A stretch of DNA of 64,000 bases, taken from contig JAFUNJ010000007.1 of NCBI GenBank assembly GCA_017482355.1, positions 28,020 to 92,019 on the forward strand. The letters run 5' to 3'. This document shows positions 34,480 to 43,444 of the stretch, one piece after another. Both the position numbers and the translations under genes were made by a program. The notes beneath the pieces are model-generated. The model made no database searches, was not told the DNA's origin, and worked only from the letters and a program-made list of their open reading frames with translations. Source of the stretch: Clostridia bacterium. GTDB taxonomy: Bacteria > Bacillota > Clostridia > Oscillospirales > CAG-272. Positions within the stretch are counted from its first letter, which is position 1. Each line of letters opens with the position of its first letter.

Positions 34480-35301
34480 ATGTTCGGATATGTAACTCCC
34501 CTTGAGGGCGAGCTCAAGGTAAAAGAACAGCTTTTTTACAAAAGTGCATATTGCGGACTTTGCAAGACGATGGGAAAGCGCGTCTGCAACGAATCGAGAT
34601 TGACGCTCAGCTACGACGTTGTTTTCCTAGCGCTCATCCGTTTTCTTCTGAGCGAAGAAAAGCTCGAATTCTATAAGGGAAGATGCTCGCTGTCACCATT
34701 CAAGAAAAAGGCGATAATGAAAAGCAATCCGTCGCTTGAATATTCGGCGGCAGTCGGAGCGCTTTTGGCGTATCACAATATCGCCGACGACGTAAAGGAC
34801 AAAAAGGGAATAAAGAGGGTTTTATCCCGTTTTCTTCTTTTTTCGGCAAAAAGGATGAAAAAGAAGGCGGCCCTTTCTGACCTTGACTGTTTCATCAAAA
34901 ACAAGCTCGATGAGCTTGATAAGCTCGAAAAGTCGGAAGAGGTAACTCTCGACTCCGCAGCGCAGATATTCGGCGAGCTTCTATCTGAGATCTTCGCAAA
35001 CGGTTTTGACGGCGAAAAGAAGATCATCGCATCGGAGATCGGGTTGCATATCGGCAGATGGATATACATAGCCGACGCCGCGGACGACTTTGAAAAGGAT
35101 AAAAAGCGCGGCGAATTTAATCCCCTTACCGAGCTTGCCCTGGAAAGAATAAAAATTTCACTTACTCTCGAGCTTGAAGCGACATCACGTGCCGTTGAGC
35201 TCATAACCCCGTACGACGGCGGGATAATGAATATAGTAAAGAATATAATTTACCTCGGGCTTCCGTCCCGAGCAGACAAAATAGTAAAGGAAGAAGCATA
35301 A
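34480..35301 (+). CDS. DUF5685 family protein
   Basis: 273 residues from ATG 34480 (upstream frame lacks a ribosome-binding site). The N-terminus [20 protein letters not shown] and [14 protein letters not shown] (CxxC) and [17 protein letters not shown] are the DUF5685 hallmarks. The rest is nearly all helical with two Asp-rich motifs, NIADDVKD and [18 protein letters not shown]. Their type and spacing resemble the paired Asp motifs of trans-prenyl-transferring enzymes such as phytoene synthase, which is only a suggestion. No signal peptide. The stop overlaps the next ATG (TAATG), so the J-domain protein is translationally coupled. Confidence 0.75.
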   Translation: MFGYVTPLEGELKVKEQLFYKSAYCGLCKTMGKRVCNESRLTLSYDVVFLALIRFLLSEEKLEFYKGRCSLSPFKKKAIMKSNPSLEYSAAVGALLAYHNIADDVKDKKGIKRVLSRFLLFSAKRMKKKAALSDLDCFIKNKLDELDKLEKSEEVTLDSAAQIFGELLSEIFANGFDGEKKIIASEIGLHIGRWIYIADAADDFEKDKKRGEFNPLTELALERIKISLTLELEATSRAVELITPYDGGIMNIVKNIIYLGLPSRADKIVKEEA

Positions 35302-35936
35302 TGACAGATCCTTACAAGGTGCTTGGCGTTTCACGTGACGCAACAGATGAAGAAATAAAAAAGGCATATAGAGAGCTTGCGCGTAAGTATCACCCCGATA
35401 ATTATGCGAACAGTCCGCTGTCCGATCTCGCGAGCGAGAAGATGAAGGAGATCAATACCGCCTACGACGAGATCCAGAAGATCCGCGCCGCAGCATCAAG
35501 CGGACAGGGAGGTGACAGCTACGGCGGAAGCTATGGCTCATACGGAAGTACCTATACGGGTGACAATGCCGCAGAGTTCAAAAAGGTACGCGATTACATA
35601 AACATCGGACGCTATTCCGACGCCGATCTTATCCTCAATTCAATGCCTGTAGGCGCGCGTAATGCAGAGTGGAACTTCCTTAAGGGTTGCGTGCTTGCGC
35701 AGAAAAACTGGTTCTACGACGCGCAGAAATATTTTGAGACCGCATGCTATATGGATCCGAACAATATCGAATACCGTAACGCGCTGAACAGTATAAGAGC
35801 ACGTGCTCAATCATACGGCGGCGGTTACCGTACGAGCACGGGCGGCGGAATGTCGGCGTGCGATTGCTGTCAGGGGCTCATCTGCGCAGACTGCTGCTGT
35901 GAATGCTGTGGCGGAGACCTGATCCGTTGTTGCTGA
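35301..35936 (+). CDS. J-domain protein with TPR-like region and Cys-rich tail
   Basis: 211 residues. Residues 1-65 form a J domain with the HPD tripeptide ([10 protein letters not shown]), the part that stimulates DnaK ATPase. A Gly/Ser/Tyr linker follows, then two helical repeats resembling TPR ([41 protein letters not shown]), then a tail very rich in Cys: [19 protein letters not shown] and ending in RCC. It lacks the DnaJ zinc-finger and substrate domains, so it is a specialised co-chaperone. The Cys tail may bind metal or be lipidated. It sits between DUF5685 and a membrane protein, an arrangement I recall from other Clostridia. Confidence 0.82.
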   Translation: MTDPYKVLGVSRDATDEEIKKAYRELARKYHPDNYANSPLSDLASEKMKEINTAYDEIQKIRAAASSGQGGDSYGGSYGSYGSTYTGDNAAEFKKVRDYINIGRYSDADLILNSMPVGARNAEWNFLKGCVLAQKNWFYDAQKYFETACYMDPNNIEYRNALNSIRARAQSYGGGYRTSTGGGMSACDCCQGLICADCCCECCGGDLIRCC

Positions 35937-35937
35937 T

Positions 35938-36474
35938 ATGAAGAGAAAACATTTGAAGAACAGTACGCGAATGCTCGCCGTATCGGCGGTGCTTTCGGCA
36001 CTCGGGATCGTCGTGATGCTTCTCGGAACGGTAATATCGGTTCTCGACCTCACGATGGTAGCGATCGCATCAATATTCGTTTTCTTCGCGATAATCGAAA
36101 TGGGGAAGCCGTATCATTATCTGATATACGTAACTACCTCGGTGCTCTCGGTGCTTTTGCTCCCCGATAAGCTTTCCGCTCTGCTTTACATAGTCTTCGG
36201 CGGAATATATCCGATGCTTAAGCGAGTCCTTGAAAAGCTCCCCGTAGTATTATCATGGGTGCTGAAGGCGGTATATTTTAACGCTGTTCTCGTCGGCACG
36301 GTGCTTGGCGCAAAGTACCTCTTCGGCGTTGATGAAGAGGGACTGACGCTTATGCTGTTCATAATCGGCAACGTCGCATTCTTCATGTACGATATCGCGA
36401 TGACGAAGCTTATAACATATTATTTGCTCGGTCTACGCAATAAATTACGAATCGAGAAGTATTTTAAGAAATAA
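35938..36474 (+). CDS. Integral membrane protein, function unknown
   Basis: 178 residues with about five hydrophobic segments (MLAVSAVLSALGIVVMLLG; VAIASIFVFFAIIEM; IYVTTSVLSVLLLP; and two more) and a positively charged C-terminus (LRNKLRIEKYFKK). The general look recalls ECF S components or DUF2232-type proteins, but no binding motif is evident. It begins one base after the J-protein stop, so all three genes form one unit. Inference: it anchors or is the client of the J-protein. Confidence 0.72.
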   Translation: MKRKHLKNSTRMLAVSAVLSALGIVVMLLGTVISVLDLTMVAIASIFVFFAIIEMGKPYHYLIYVTTSVLSVLLLPDKLSALLYIVFGGIYPMLKRVLEKLPVVLSWVLKAVYFNAVLVGTVLGAKYLFGVDEEGLTLMLFIIGNVAFFMYDIAMTKLITYYLLGLRNKLRIEKYFKK

Positions 36475-36478
36475 CCGA

Positions 36479-36513
36479 TTTTAACGCTTTTGTCATTGAC
36501 AAAAGCGTTAAAA
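36479..36513. promoter_or_regulatory. Perfect 16-bp dyad overlapping the yicC -35 box
   Basis: Arms TTTTAACGCTTTTGTC (36479-36494) and its exact complement (36498-36513) with a 3-base centre. Neither strand has a T run after the stem, so it is a poor terminator. The right arm contains the TTGACA of the next promoter, the position of a repressor operator. Confidence 0.6.
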
Positions 36514-36524
36514 AATAGTACAAT
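36496..36524 (+). promoter_or_regulatory. Promoter of the yicC-remA-gmk-rpoZ-priA operon
   Basis: TTGACA (36496-36501), 17-base spacer, TACAAT (36519-36524); ATG of yicC at 36565. Confidence 0.78.
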
Positions 36525-36564
36525 AAATGTATATATACTTTTCTCTTACGAAAGTGTGAAAACA

Positions 36565-37452
36565 ATGATAAAAAGCATGACCGCCTTCGGTAGAGCTACA
36601 GGTGTCGGCGAGGGAAAAAATTACGTGTGCGAGATAAAATCGGTAAATAACCGTTATCTCGATACCTACGTTAAGCTTCCGCGCGCCTACGGCTTCTTCG
36701 AAGAAAAAATAATATCGTATATCAAGGAAAGCGGAATTACAAGAGGTAAGGTCGAGGTAAACGTATTCGTTGAGGTGACTGAAAGCATAGGTACGACGGT
36801 AGAGCTTGATACCGCTTATGCAGAGGGCTATATTCAGGCGCTCAAAAAGCTTCGCGATGAGTTCTCGCTCAGCGACGATATATCGACTATGTCGGTTGCA
36901 CAAAACCGCGATATTTTCCTTATCAAAAAGCCCGAGGAGGACGAGGAGCGCGATTGGAACGAGTTTCTCCCGACTCTTGAAGCGGCGCTTACTGCCTTCA
37001 ACGCGGCAAGAGAGCGTGAGGGAGCAAATCTCCGCGCAGACCTGCTTGCTAAGAAGGAAAACCTTGTCATGATGGCAAATAAGATCGCAGAGCTATCTAA
37101 GACGCAGGTAGAGAGCTACCGCGACCGCCTTGAGAGCCGTCTGCGCCAGCATATATCCGAAATGAATTTCGATTTCGACTCGCAGAGGATCCTTACCGAG
37201 TGTGCGATATTTGCGGATAAGGTCGCAGTCGACGAGGAGCTTGTGCGCCTCGGCAGTCACTTCGCCGCGTTTGACGAGGCGATGAACAGCGACGGACCCG
37301 TCGGCCGCCGTCTCGACTTCCTTCTTCAGGAAATGAACAGAGAAGTGAACACTACCGGCTCAAAGTGTAACGACAGCGCGATAACCGCGCTCGTGGTCGA
37401 CGCAAAGTGCGAGCTTGAAAAGATCAGAGAACAAATACAGAATCTTGAATAA
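36565..37452 (+). CDS. yicC: YicC/YloC family endoribonuclease
   Basis: 295 residues. Starts MIKSMTAFGRATG, the canonical N-terminus, so ATG 36565 is used although its ribosome-binding site is weak; a longer frame reaches back through the promoter and is not used. Other family phrases: EIKSVNNRYLDTYVKLPRAY, KVEVNVFVEVTES, and the C-terminal DUF1732 part with RRLDFLLQEMNREVNTTGSK, which ends the family. E. coli YicC is an RNase acting with PNPase; in B. subtilis the ortholog YloC lies in the same place before remA. Confidence 0.92.
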   Translation: MIKSMTAFGRATGVGEGKNYVCEIKSVNNRYLDTYVKLPRAYGFFEEKIISYIKESGITRGKVEVNVFVEVTESIGTTVELDTAYAEGYIQALKKLRDEFSLSDDISTMSVAQNRDIFLIKKPEEDEERDWNEFLPTLEAALTAFNAAREREGANLRADLLAKKENLVMMANKIAELSKTQVESYRDRLESRLRQHISEMNFDFDSQRILTECAIFADKVAVDEELVRLGSHFAAFDEAMNSDGPVGRRLDFLLQEMNREVNTTGSKCNDSAITALVVDAKCELEKIREQIQNLE

Positions 37453-37464
37453 GGGAGTAGCGGT

Positions 37465-37725
37465 ATGAGATTTATCAGTATTGGCTTTGGAAACATGGTT
37501 TCCGCAGGCAGAGTAGTGTCTCTTGTCAGCCCCGATTCCGCGCCCATGAAGCGACTCATACAGGACGCGCGCGACGAAGGAAGAATTATCGACGCGACCT
37601 GCGGAAGACGTACAAGATCTGTGATCATTACCGACTCGGACCACGTTATTCTCTCGGCGATTCAGGCAGAAACGATCTGTAACCGTCTCAACGGCGAAAG
37701 CACCGACGAGGGTGACGACGAATAA
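37465..37725 (+). CDS. remA: RemA family regulator (DUF370)
   Basis: 86 residues. In B. subtilis RemA is a DNA-binding ring protein that activates matrix genes and osmoprotection genes. [20 protein letters not shown], then [20 protein letters not shown] and [20 protein letters not shown] match closely. The acidic extra tail after residue 78 is variable. Ribosome-binding site GGGAG; 12 bases after yicC. Confidence 0.93.
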   Translation: MRFISIGFGNMVSAGRVVSLVSPDSAPMKRLIQDARDEGRIIDATCGRRTRSVIITDSDHVILSAIQAETICNRLNGESTDEGDDE

Positions 37726-37735
37726 GGGTGAGAAA

Positions 37736-38365
37736 ATGACGACACTTAAAACACCAAAAGGGATACTTCTTATCGTCTCAGGCGCGGCAGGAACCGGCAA
37801 GGGAACGGTAAACGGAATGCTTCTGCGTGACTATCCGAACTTTGCGTTCTCGGTTTCGGCAACGACGCGTGCACCGCGTCCCGGCGAAATTGACGGCAGG
37901 GAATATCATTTCCTGACAAGAGAGCAGTTTGAAGAACAGATAAAAAACGACGGTGTTATAGAATATACCGAGTACTGCGGAAACTATTACGGAACGCTGA
38001 AAAGCGAGCTTCGTAAGCTCGAGGAGGGCAAGAACCTCATACTCGAGATAGAGACGGACGGCGCGATGAACGTTAAGCGTCTCTTTCCCGACAGCGTAGC
38101 GGTCTTTATTCTTCCGCCCGATTACGATACGCTTAAAAGCCGTCTCGTAAACCGCGGAACGAACACCCCCGAGGACATCGAAAGAAGAATGAAGCGCGCT
38201 CTTGAAGAGTTTGCACTCGTCAAGGATTACGACTACGTCGTAGTAAACGAGGACGGCAAGGCAGACGAAGCGGCGCAGGCAATATACGATATCGTTATCG
38301 GCGAGCAGCATAAGGTCAGCCGAAGCGAAGGCGCAATTGAGAAGATATTTTTTGAAAACAAGTAA
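37736..38365 (+). CDS. gmk: Guanylate kinase
   Basis: Phosphorylates GMP to GDP. 209 residues from ATG 37736, preceded by AAGGGTGAG; a GTG further upstream overlaps remA and is not used. P-loop SGAAGTGKGT, GMP-binding SVSATTRAPRPGEIDGREYHF, and DYDYVVVNEDG near the C-terminus are all in place. The P-loop has AAGTGKG where most have PSGVGKG. Confidence 0.95.
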   Translation: MTTLKTPKGILLIVSGAAGTGKGTVNGMLLRDYPNFAFSVSATTRAPRPGEIDGREYHFLTREQFEEQIKNDGVIEYTEYCGNYYGTLKSELRKLEEGKNLILEIETDGAMNVKRLFPDSVAVFILPPDYDTLKSRLVNRGTNTPEDIERRMKRALEEFALVKDYDYVVVNEDGKADEAAQAIYDIVIGEQHKVSRSEGAIEKIFFENK

Positions 38366-38378
38366 AGGATAAACGACT

Positions 38379-38657
38379 ATGAATAACATGATCACCCCCT
38401 CTCTCGACTCTCTTACACAGAATAATAAGTATAACCGTTATACTCTCGTTATCGCAGTTGCAAAGTGCGCAAGAAAGGTAACCGAAGAGTACGTAGCACA
38501 GAGAGAAGAAGCTGAAAGAATGCTCGCAAACAAGGAGACCGATAAGTCCCTCTCCGCTCTCATCAAGAAGGATTACCGCGATGAAAAGGCAGTCAGAATC
38601 GGTATCAACCGTCTTTCCAGCGGCGAGTACGTTATCGACGATTCTTCTATTCAGTAA
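38379..38657 (+). CDS. rpoZ: RNA polymerase omega subunit
   Basis: 92 residues. Omega wraps the beta' C-terminus and binds ppGpp in proteobacteria. N-terminal MITPSLDSLTQNNKYNRYTL and VIAVAKCARKVTEE are the family core; the middle (AEKPVSLALKEI in others) is replaced by a longer helical part with KSLSALIKKDYRDEKAVRIG. Conserved gene order after gmk. Confidence 0.9.
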   Translation: MNNMITPSLDSLTQNNKYNRYTLVIAVAKCARKVTEEYVAQREEAERMLANKETDKSLSALIKKDYRDEKAVRIGINRLSSGEYVIDDSSIQ

Positions 38658-38689
38658 TAGTTTAAAAATTTGCTCCAAGGAGAAAAACA

Positions 38690-41152
38690 GTGAATAATTC
38701 GGTTGCTCGGGTATATCTGCTTGACGCGCCGTATCACATTGATAAGCTATACGATTATTACGTTCCCGAAGAACTTCGTTCCGTCCTTACGGTCGGCTCC
38801 TTTGTCGCCGTCCCGTTCGGAGGCGGGAACAAAAAACAGCTCGCTCTCATCGGCGGGCTGTCGGATGCTTCCGATTATACGTCGCTAAAGCCGATCATTG
38901 CCCCCGTTTGTCAAAGTATAGTGCTTGACAGCGAAATGCTCGGTCTTTGTATGTATATGAAGGAGCATTTTTTGTGTACAGTGGGCGACGCGGTGAAGGC
39001 GATACTGCCGTCAAACGCGCTCACGAAGGTAAAGGAATATTACACCGTAACCGAAAAGGGAAAAACGGATGCAGATACGCTTCCGCCCTCAAGTGCGGCT
39101 GTGCTTCGCTATATCGAGGCGCGAACGCGAGTGAGTGAGGAGACCGTAGTCAAGGACTGCGGAGAGAGCGCATCGTCGATCCTTCTTCGCCTGAAGAAAA
39201 GCGGAATGATAGAAGCCGAGGCGGAATTTTCCGACAGTAAGGGCGTTATTTCCGAAACCGTTTCAATAAGCGACGAATATGCCGAAATGGAGCTTGATAA
39301 GCTTCTTTCGCTTGTGCGCGGAAGTAAGCAGAAGGAAGCGCTTTCTGCAATATCGGTAAGCGGAAGCTGTAATATGAACGAGCTTCGCGACCGATATGAA
39401 ATAAGCAGAGCAATTCTTAAGCCCCTTGAAGCAAAGGGAATAATCAATATTTCGTCCTTTGATGTCTTCCGCGACCCATACAGAGGCAAAAAGCTTCCCC
39501 CCGATAAGGTCTATAATTTGTCGGAAAGCCAGACGGAAGCAAGAGATAGAATAACGGCGCTTACCGATAGCGGCGAGCCGAAGGCGGCGCTTCTCTACGG
39601 AGTGACGGGAAGTGGAAAAACGGGCGTTATACGCTCGGTAATGGATCACGTTATAAGCAAAGGCAAATCGGTAATACTCCTCGTCCCTGAAATAGCGCTG
39701 ACTCCTCAGACCGTCGCGATCTTCCGTGCGCATTACGGCGATAGAACCGTCGTTATACATTCGGGACTGTCCAAGGGCGAAAGATACGACGCGTGGCGAA
39801 AAATATCACAGGGCGAGGCGGATGTCTGCATAGGAACAAGATCTGCAATATTTGCGCCCTTCAAAAATCTCGGACTCATCGTTATCGACGAGGAGCACGA
39901 GCATACCTATAAATCGGATATGGATCCGAAGTACCACGCAAGAGACATAGCGCGCTACCGCTGTGCAAAGCAAAAGGCGGTAATGCTGCTCTCCAGCGCA
40001 ACTCCGTCGCTTGAAAGCTACCTGAAGGCAAAAGAGGGCAAGTATACTCTTGTGACCCTGCCCGAAAGATACGGAAAAAGCGTTCTTCCCGAAACGGTTA
40101 TAACCGATATGCGTAAGGACGCAAGAAACGGATATACTTCTCCTATCGGCAGTGAACTCCGTCAGCGTCTAAGTGAAGTTCTTGAGAAAAAAGAGCAGGC
40201 GATACTTTTTATAAATCAGAGAGGGTATAATAGATTCCTTTCCTGTCCGCTCTGCGGTCACGTTCTGACCTGCGAGCATTGCAGTGTATCTTATACCTAC
40301 CATACGACGACTTACGGAAGAGGTTACCTCTACTGCCATTACTGCGGAAGCAAGGAATTTGCGCCGAGCAAATGTCCGCAGTGCGGAAACGAGGTAATGC
40401 GGCACGTCGGCTACGGCACGCAGATGGTCGAGGAGGAGCTGAATAAGCTGTTCCCAACGGCGCGTATCACGCGAATGGACGCAGACACGACCTCGACGAA
40501 ATTCTCCTACGAAAACCTACTCGGCTCATTCAGAGACGGCGAGAGCGATATACTTATCGGCACGCAGATGGTAACTAAAGGACACGATTTCCCGAACGTC
40601 ACCCTCGTCGGAGTTATAAACGCCGATTCGTCGCTGTACTTAAACGACTATAAGGCAAACGAACGAACCTTTTCGCTTCTCACGCAGGTCATCGGCCGCG
40701 CAGGACGCTCCGACCGCAAGGGCTGTGCAATGGTGCAAACGACGAACCCAGAGCATCCGATCCTTCGTATCTCGGCGGATCAGGACTATGAGAGAATGTA
40801 CGAGAACGAGATCGCACTCCGATCCTCGCTCGTATTTCCGCCCTACTGCGATATGGTGCTTTTCACGTTCGGCTCGGCATCCGAGCACGAGCTTGTGACG
40901 GGCGCAAGTCAGTTTGCGGAAATGTTTAAAAAGCTCAAAGCCGAAAAATACCCCGAGGTTGCCTCGGTAGTTTTCGGACCGATGGAGGCACCGATATATA
41001 AAATAAACGGCGTATACAGAATGAGAGTCGTAATAAAAACTAAGCTCAACGCAGCTTCAAGAAAGCTTATGTCTGAAGCGTATTCAGAAATAAGTAAAAC
41101 ACTCGGTAAGCGAATCGCAATTTCTGCTGATGTAAACCCGACGAATTTGTAA
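38690..41152 (+). CDS. priA: Primosomal protein N' (PriA helicase)
   Basis: Restarts collapsed replication forks. 820 residues, GTG start after CCAAGGAG. The N-terminal 3'-DNA-binding domain is seen in YHIDKLYDYYVPEEL; Walker A GVTGSGKT at about 302-309; DEEHEHTYK (Walker B); eight zinc-binding Cys (CPLC, CEHC, CHYC, CPQC); and helicase motif VI VIGRAGRSDRKG. No coaBC gene lies before it, unlike in B. subtilis. Last of the operon before a repeat-filled 176-base gap. Confidence 0.96.
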   Translation: MNNSVARVYLLDAPYHIDKLYDYYVPEELRSVLTVGSFVAVPFGGGNKKQLALIGGLSDASDYTSLKPIIAPVCQSIVLDSEMLGLCMYMKEHFLCTVGDAVKAILPSNALTKVKEYYTVTEKGKTDADTLPPSSAAVLRYIEARTRVSEETVVKDCGESASSILLRLKKSGMIEAEAEFSDSKGVISETVSISDEYAEMELDKLLSLVRGSKQKEALSAISVSGSCNMNELRDRYEISRAILKPLEAKGIINISSFDVFRDPYRGKKLPPDKVYNLSESQTEARDRITALTDSGEPKAALLYGVTGSGKTGVIRSVMDHVISKGKSVILLVPEIALTPQTVAIFRAHYGDRTVVIHSGLSKGERYDAWRKISQGEADVCIGTRSAIFAPFKNLGLIVIDEEHEHTYKSDMDPKYHARDIARYRCAKQKAVMLLSSATPSLESYLKAKEGKYTLVTLPERYGKSVLPETVITDMRKDARNGYTSPIGSELRQRLSEVLEKKEQAILFINQRGYNRFLSCPLCGHVLTCEHCSVSYTYHTTTYGRGYLYCHYCGSKEFAPSKCPQCGNEVMRHVGYGTQMVEEELNKLFPTARITRMDADTTSTKFSYENLLGSFRDGESDILIGTQMVTKGHDFPNVTLVGVINADSSLYLNDYKANERTFSLLTQVIGRAGRSDRKGCAMVQTTNPEHPILRISADQDYERMYENEIALRSSLVFPPYCDMVLFTFGSASEHELVTGASQFAEMFKKLKAEKYPEVASVVFGPMEAPIYKINGVYRMRVVIKTKLNAASRKLMSEAYSEISKTLGKRIAISADVNPTNL

Positions 41153-41162
41153 ACGTTATTTT

Positions 41163-41277
41163 GCGGCGGGAGCAAGCCCCCGCTCTACAAAAATGTGGAT
41201 AAGATTCGATGCGTTGTTCGCCTTCCCTTTGGGGAAGGGGAACCGCGGGCGCTGCGCCCGCGGTGGATGAGGTGTAG
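41163..41277 (+). repeat. REP-like palindrome followed by a GGATGAGG-family copy
   Basis: 41163-41189 reads GCGGCGGGAGCAAGCCCC then CGCTCTACA, related to the palindromes in the transposase gene at 46814-46841 and 46982-47009. 41221-41277 is a member of the hairpin family: CCTTCCC-tttg-GGGAAGG, a 9-bp GC stem CCGCGGGCG/CGCCCGCGG, then GGATGAGGTGTAG. They sit between priA and def. Confidence 0.72.
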
Positions 41278-41328
41278 CCGTCGCAGACGGCATTACAATA
41301 ACAATGATTATAAAATGAGGACATAAAA

Positions 41329-41805
41329 ATGGCAATTCTTAAAATACTAACAAAAGAAGACGAGCTTCTACGCAAAAAAAGCCGTCCCGTTGATGAGATA
41401 ACCCCTCGCATACTCCGTCTGCTCGACGATATGAAGGATACGCTTCATAAGGCAAACGGCGCAGGTCTTGCCGCGCCTCAGGTCGGCGTTCTTCGCAGAG
41501 TAGTTCTTGTTGAAACCGAGCCGGGCGATCTCATTGAGCTTATAAATCCCGAGATAATCGAGGTATCGGAAGAGCGCCAGGAGGGAATGGAGGGCTGCCT
41601 TTCCGTTCCGAACGAATGGGGAATCGTCGACCGCCCAATGACCGTTACCGTTAAGGCGCAGAACCGAAAGGGCGAGTGGTTTACAATGACGGGTAGCGAG
41701 CTTAAGGCGCGTTGCTTCTGCCACGAGCTTGACCACCTCGACGGAATACTCTACACCGATAAAGCATCGAAAATGCTCGACCCCGACGAGCTTGACGAGG
41801 ACTGA
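41329..41805 (+). CDS. def: Peptide deformylase
   Basis: Removes the N-formyl group from nascent proteins. 158 residues. The three motifs are intact: GAGLAAPQVG, EGCLSVP (Cys metal ligand), and CHELDHLDG (HExxH, two His ligands and the catalytic Glu). Type 1 enzyme by length. Its TGA is one base before the ATG of fmt. Confidence 0.96.
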   Translation: MAILKILTKEDELLRKKSRPVDEITPRILRLLDDMKDTLHKANGAGLAAPQVGVLRRVVLVETEPGDLIELINPEIIEVSEERQEGMEGCLSVPNEWGIVDRPMTVTVKAQNRKGEWFTMTGSELKARCFCHELDHLDGILYTDKASKMLDPDELDED

Positions 41806-41806
41806 T

Positions 41807-42748
41807 ATGAAGATAATGTTTATGGGAACACCTGATTTCGCAGTCGCATCGCTCCGCGCGCTCGTGGAGAATGAGGCAGGTGAGATCACGGTAATAACCC
41901 AGCCCGATAAGCCGAAGGGCCGAAAAATGATATTGACGCCGCCCGAAGTAAAGGCTTATGCCGAAAGCGTAGGACTGCCCGTATATCAGCCGAAAACCCT
42001 TCGTGACGAGGAGTTTGACGCGTTTTTGCGCGAAAAGGACCCCGATATCATAATTGTCGCCGCATACGGAAAGATCCTTCCGAAGTCGGTGATCGAATAT
42101 CCGAAATACGGCTGTATAAACGTGCACGGCTCGCTTCTGCCGAAATACAGAGGTGCCGCACCTGTCCAAAGATGCCTGATAAACGGCGAGACCGAGACAG
42201 GAAACACGATAATGTATATGGACGAGGGTCTTGATACCGGCGATATGATAGTAAAATCGGTCGTACCGATAGATATAGACGATAACGCAGAAACGCTATT
42301 TTCCAAAATGGCAAAAAACGGCGCAGAGCTACTGATCTCGACTCTTCCGAATATTGTCAGCGGAAATATCGCGCGTCAAAAGCAGAATGACGCGGATGCG
42401 ACCTATGCAAGTAAGGTCGGTAAAGAGGATTGCCTTATCGACTTTACTATGACCGCGAAGGAGCTTCATGACCGAGTTCGAGGTCTTTCCCCTTATCTTT
42501 ACGCATACGCTATGAGAGGAGAGACGATGCTTAAGCTCGTCAGAACAGCGCTCACCGATAAAAAGTCCGATAAGGAAGAGGGAACGCTTATTTCCGACGG
42601 TAAAAAGCTCTACGTTACCTGCGGTGATAAAGCGCTTCTTGAGATCACGGAGGTGCTTCCCGCGGGCAAAAAGCAGATGAAAGCTATTGATTATTTAAGA
42701 GGAAATCCGGTCAAGGACGACGAGCGTCTGATACCGGTGAAGGAGTAA
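41807..42748 (+). CDS. fmt: Methionyl-tRNA formyltransferase
   Basis: Formylates initiator Met-tRNA with 10-formyl-THF. 313 residues from ATG 41807. MKIMFMGTPDFAVASL start, catalytic region GCINVHGSLLPKYRGAAPVQ (Asn/His), and MDEGLDTGDM. The C-terminal tRNA-binding domain is present (RGLSPYLYAYA). Coupled to def. Confidence 0.95.
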   Translation: MKIMFMGTPDFAVASLRALVENEAGEITVITQPDKPKGRKMILTPPEVKAYAESVGLPVYQPKTLRDEEFDAFLREKDPDIIIVAAYGKILPKSVIEYPKYGCINVHGSLLPKYRGAAPVQRCLINGETETGNTIMYMDEGLDTGDMIVKSVVPIDIDDNAETLFSKMAKNGAELLISTLPNIVSGNIARQKQNDADATYASKVGKEDCLIDFTMTAKELHDRVRGLSPYLYAYAMRGETMLKLVRTALTDKKSDKEEGTLISDGKKLYVTCGDKALLEITEVLPAGKKQMKAIDYLRGNPVKDDERLIPVKE

Positions 42749-42751
42749 ATT

Positions 42752-43444
42752 ATGTTTTGGATCGATTGGCCTTATATCGTACTTGTAGTACCGATGCTCA
42801 TAATATCCCTGTGGGCGCAGATAAAGGTTAAGACTACCTATCATAAATACAGTACCGTGCATAGCCGCTCGGGAATGACGGCAGAGGTAGCGGTTCGTAA
42901 GATCCTTGATTCAAACGGACTTTTTAACGTTGGGATCACGAGAGTCCCCGGCGAGCTTACCGACCATTACGACCCGAGAACAAACACAATAGCCCTTTCC
43001 GACAGCGTCTACGGAAGTACGTCGGTCGCGGCTATAGGTGTCGCGGCACACGAGGCAGGACACGCGATCCAGCACGCAGTCGGCTACGGACCTATAAAGC
43101 TCCGTACCGCGCTCATTCCCGTTACGAATATCGGCTCGCACCTCTCTATGCCGCTCTTTATCATCGGACTTTTGATGGCAAATGAATACCTCGCATACGC
43201 AGGTATAATACTTTTCAGCTTGACAGTTGTGTTCCAGCTCGTCACGCTCCCGACGGAGTTCAACGCAAGCCGCAGAGCGGTCAAAGCCCTCGGCGGATAC
43301 GGATATATGAACGACGAAGAGCTGAAAGGCACCAAAAAGGTGCTTTCGGCTGCCGCTATGACATATCTTGCCGCACTTTTCGTGGCACTTGCATCGCTTC
43401 TGAGACTGCTTCTTATCATTAACGGCGGACGGCGCAGAGACTGA
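42752..43444 (+). CDS. Membrane zinc metallopeptidase (YugP family)
   Basis: 230 residues. An N-terminal membrane helix, the zinc motif HEAGHAIQH (HExxH) at about residue 100, then three or four further hydrophobic helices. The extended glutamate/histidine region PTEFNASRRAVKAL includes the third ligand candidate. YugP-family proteins are membrane peptidases with unknown substrates. The placement between fmt and rsmB recurs in Clostridia. Stop overlaps the rsmB ATG (TGATG). Confidence 0.85.
   Translation: MFWIDWPYIVLVVPMLIISLWAQIKVKTTYHKYSTVHSRSGMTAEVAVRKILDSNGLFNVGITRVPGELTDHYDPRTNTIALSDSVYGSTSVAAIGVAAHEAGHAIQHAVGYGPIKLRTALIPVTNIGSHLSMPLFIIGLLMANEYLAYAGIILFSLTVVFQLVTLPTEFNASRRAVKALGGYGYMNDEELKGTKKVLSAAAMTYLAALFVALASLLRLLLIINGGRRRD

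Noticed and set aside
36479-36513. Rho-independent terminator after the membrane protein gene
   Set aside because: Long perfect stem, but followed by AAAAAT on the plus strand and no T run on the minus strand; operator-like dyad preferred.
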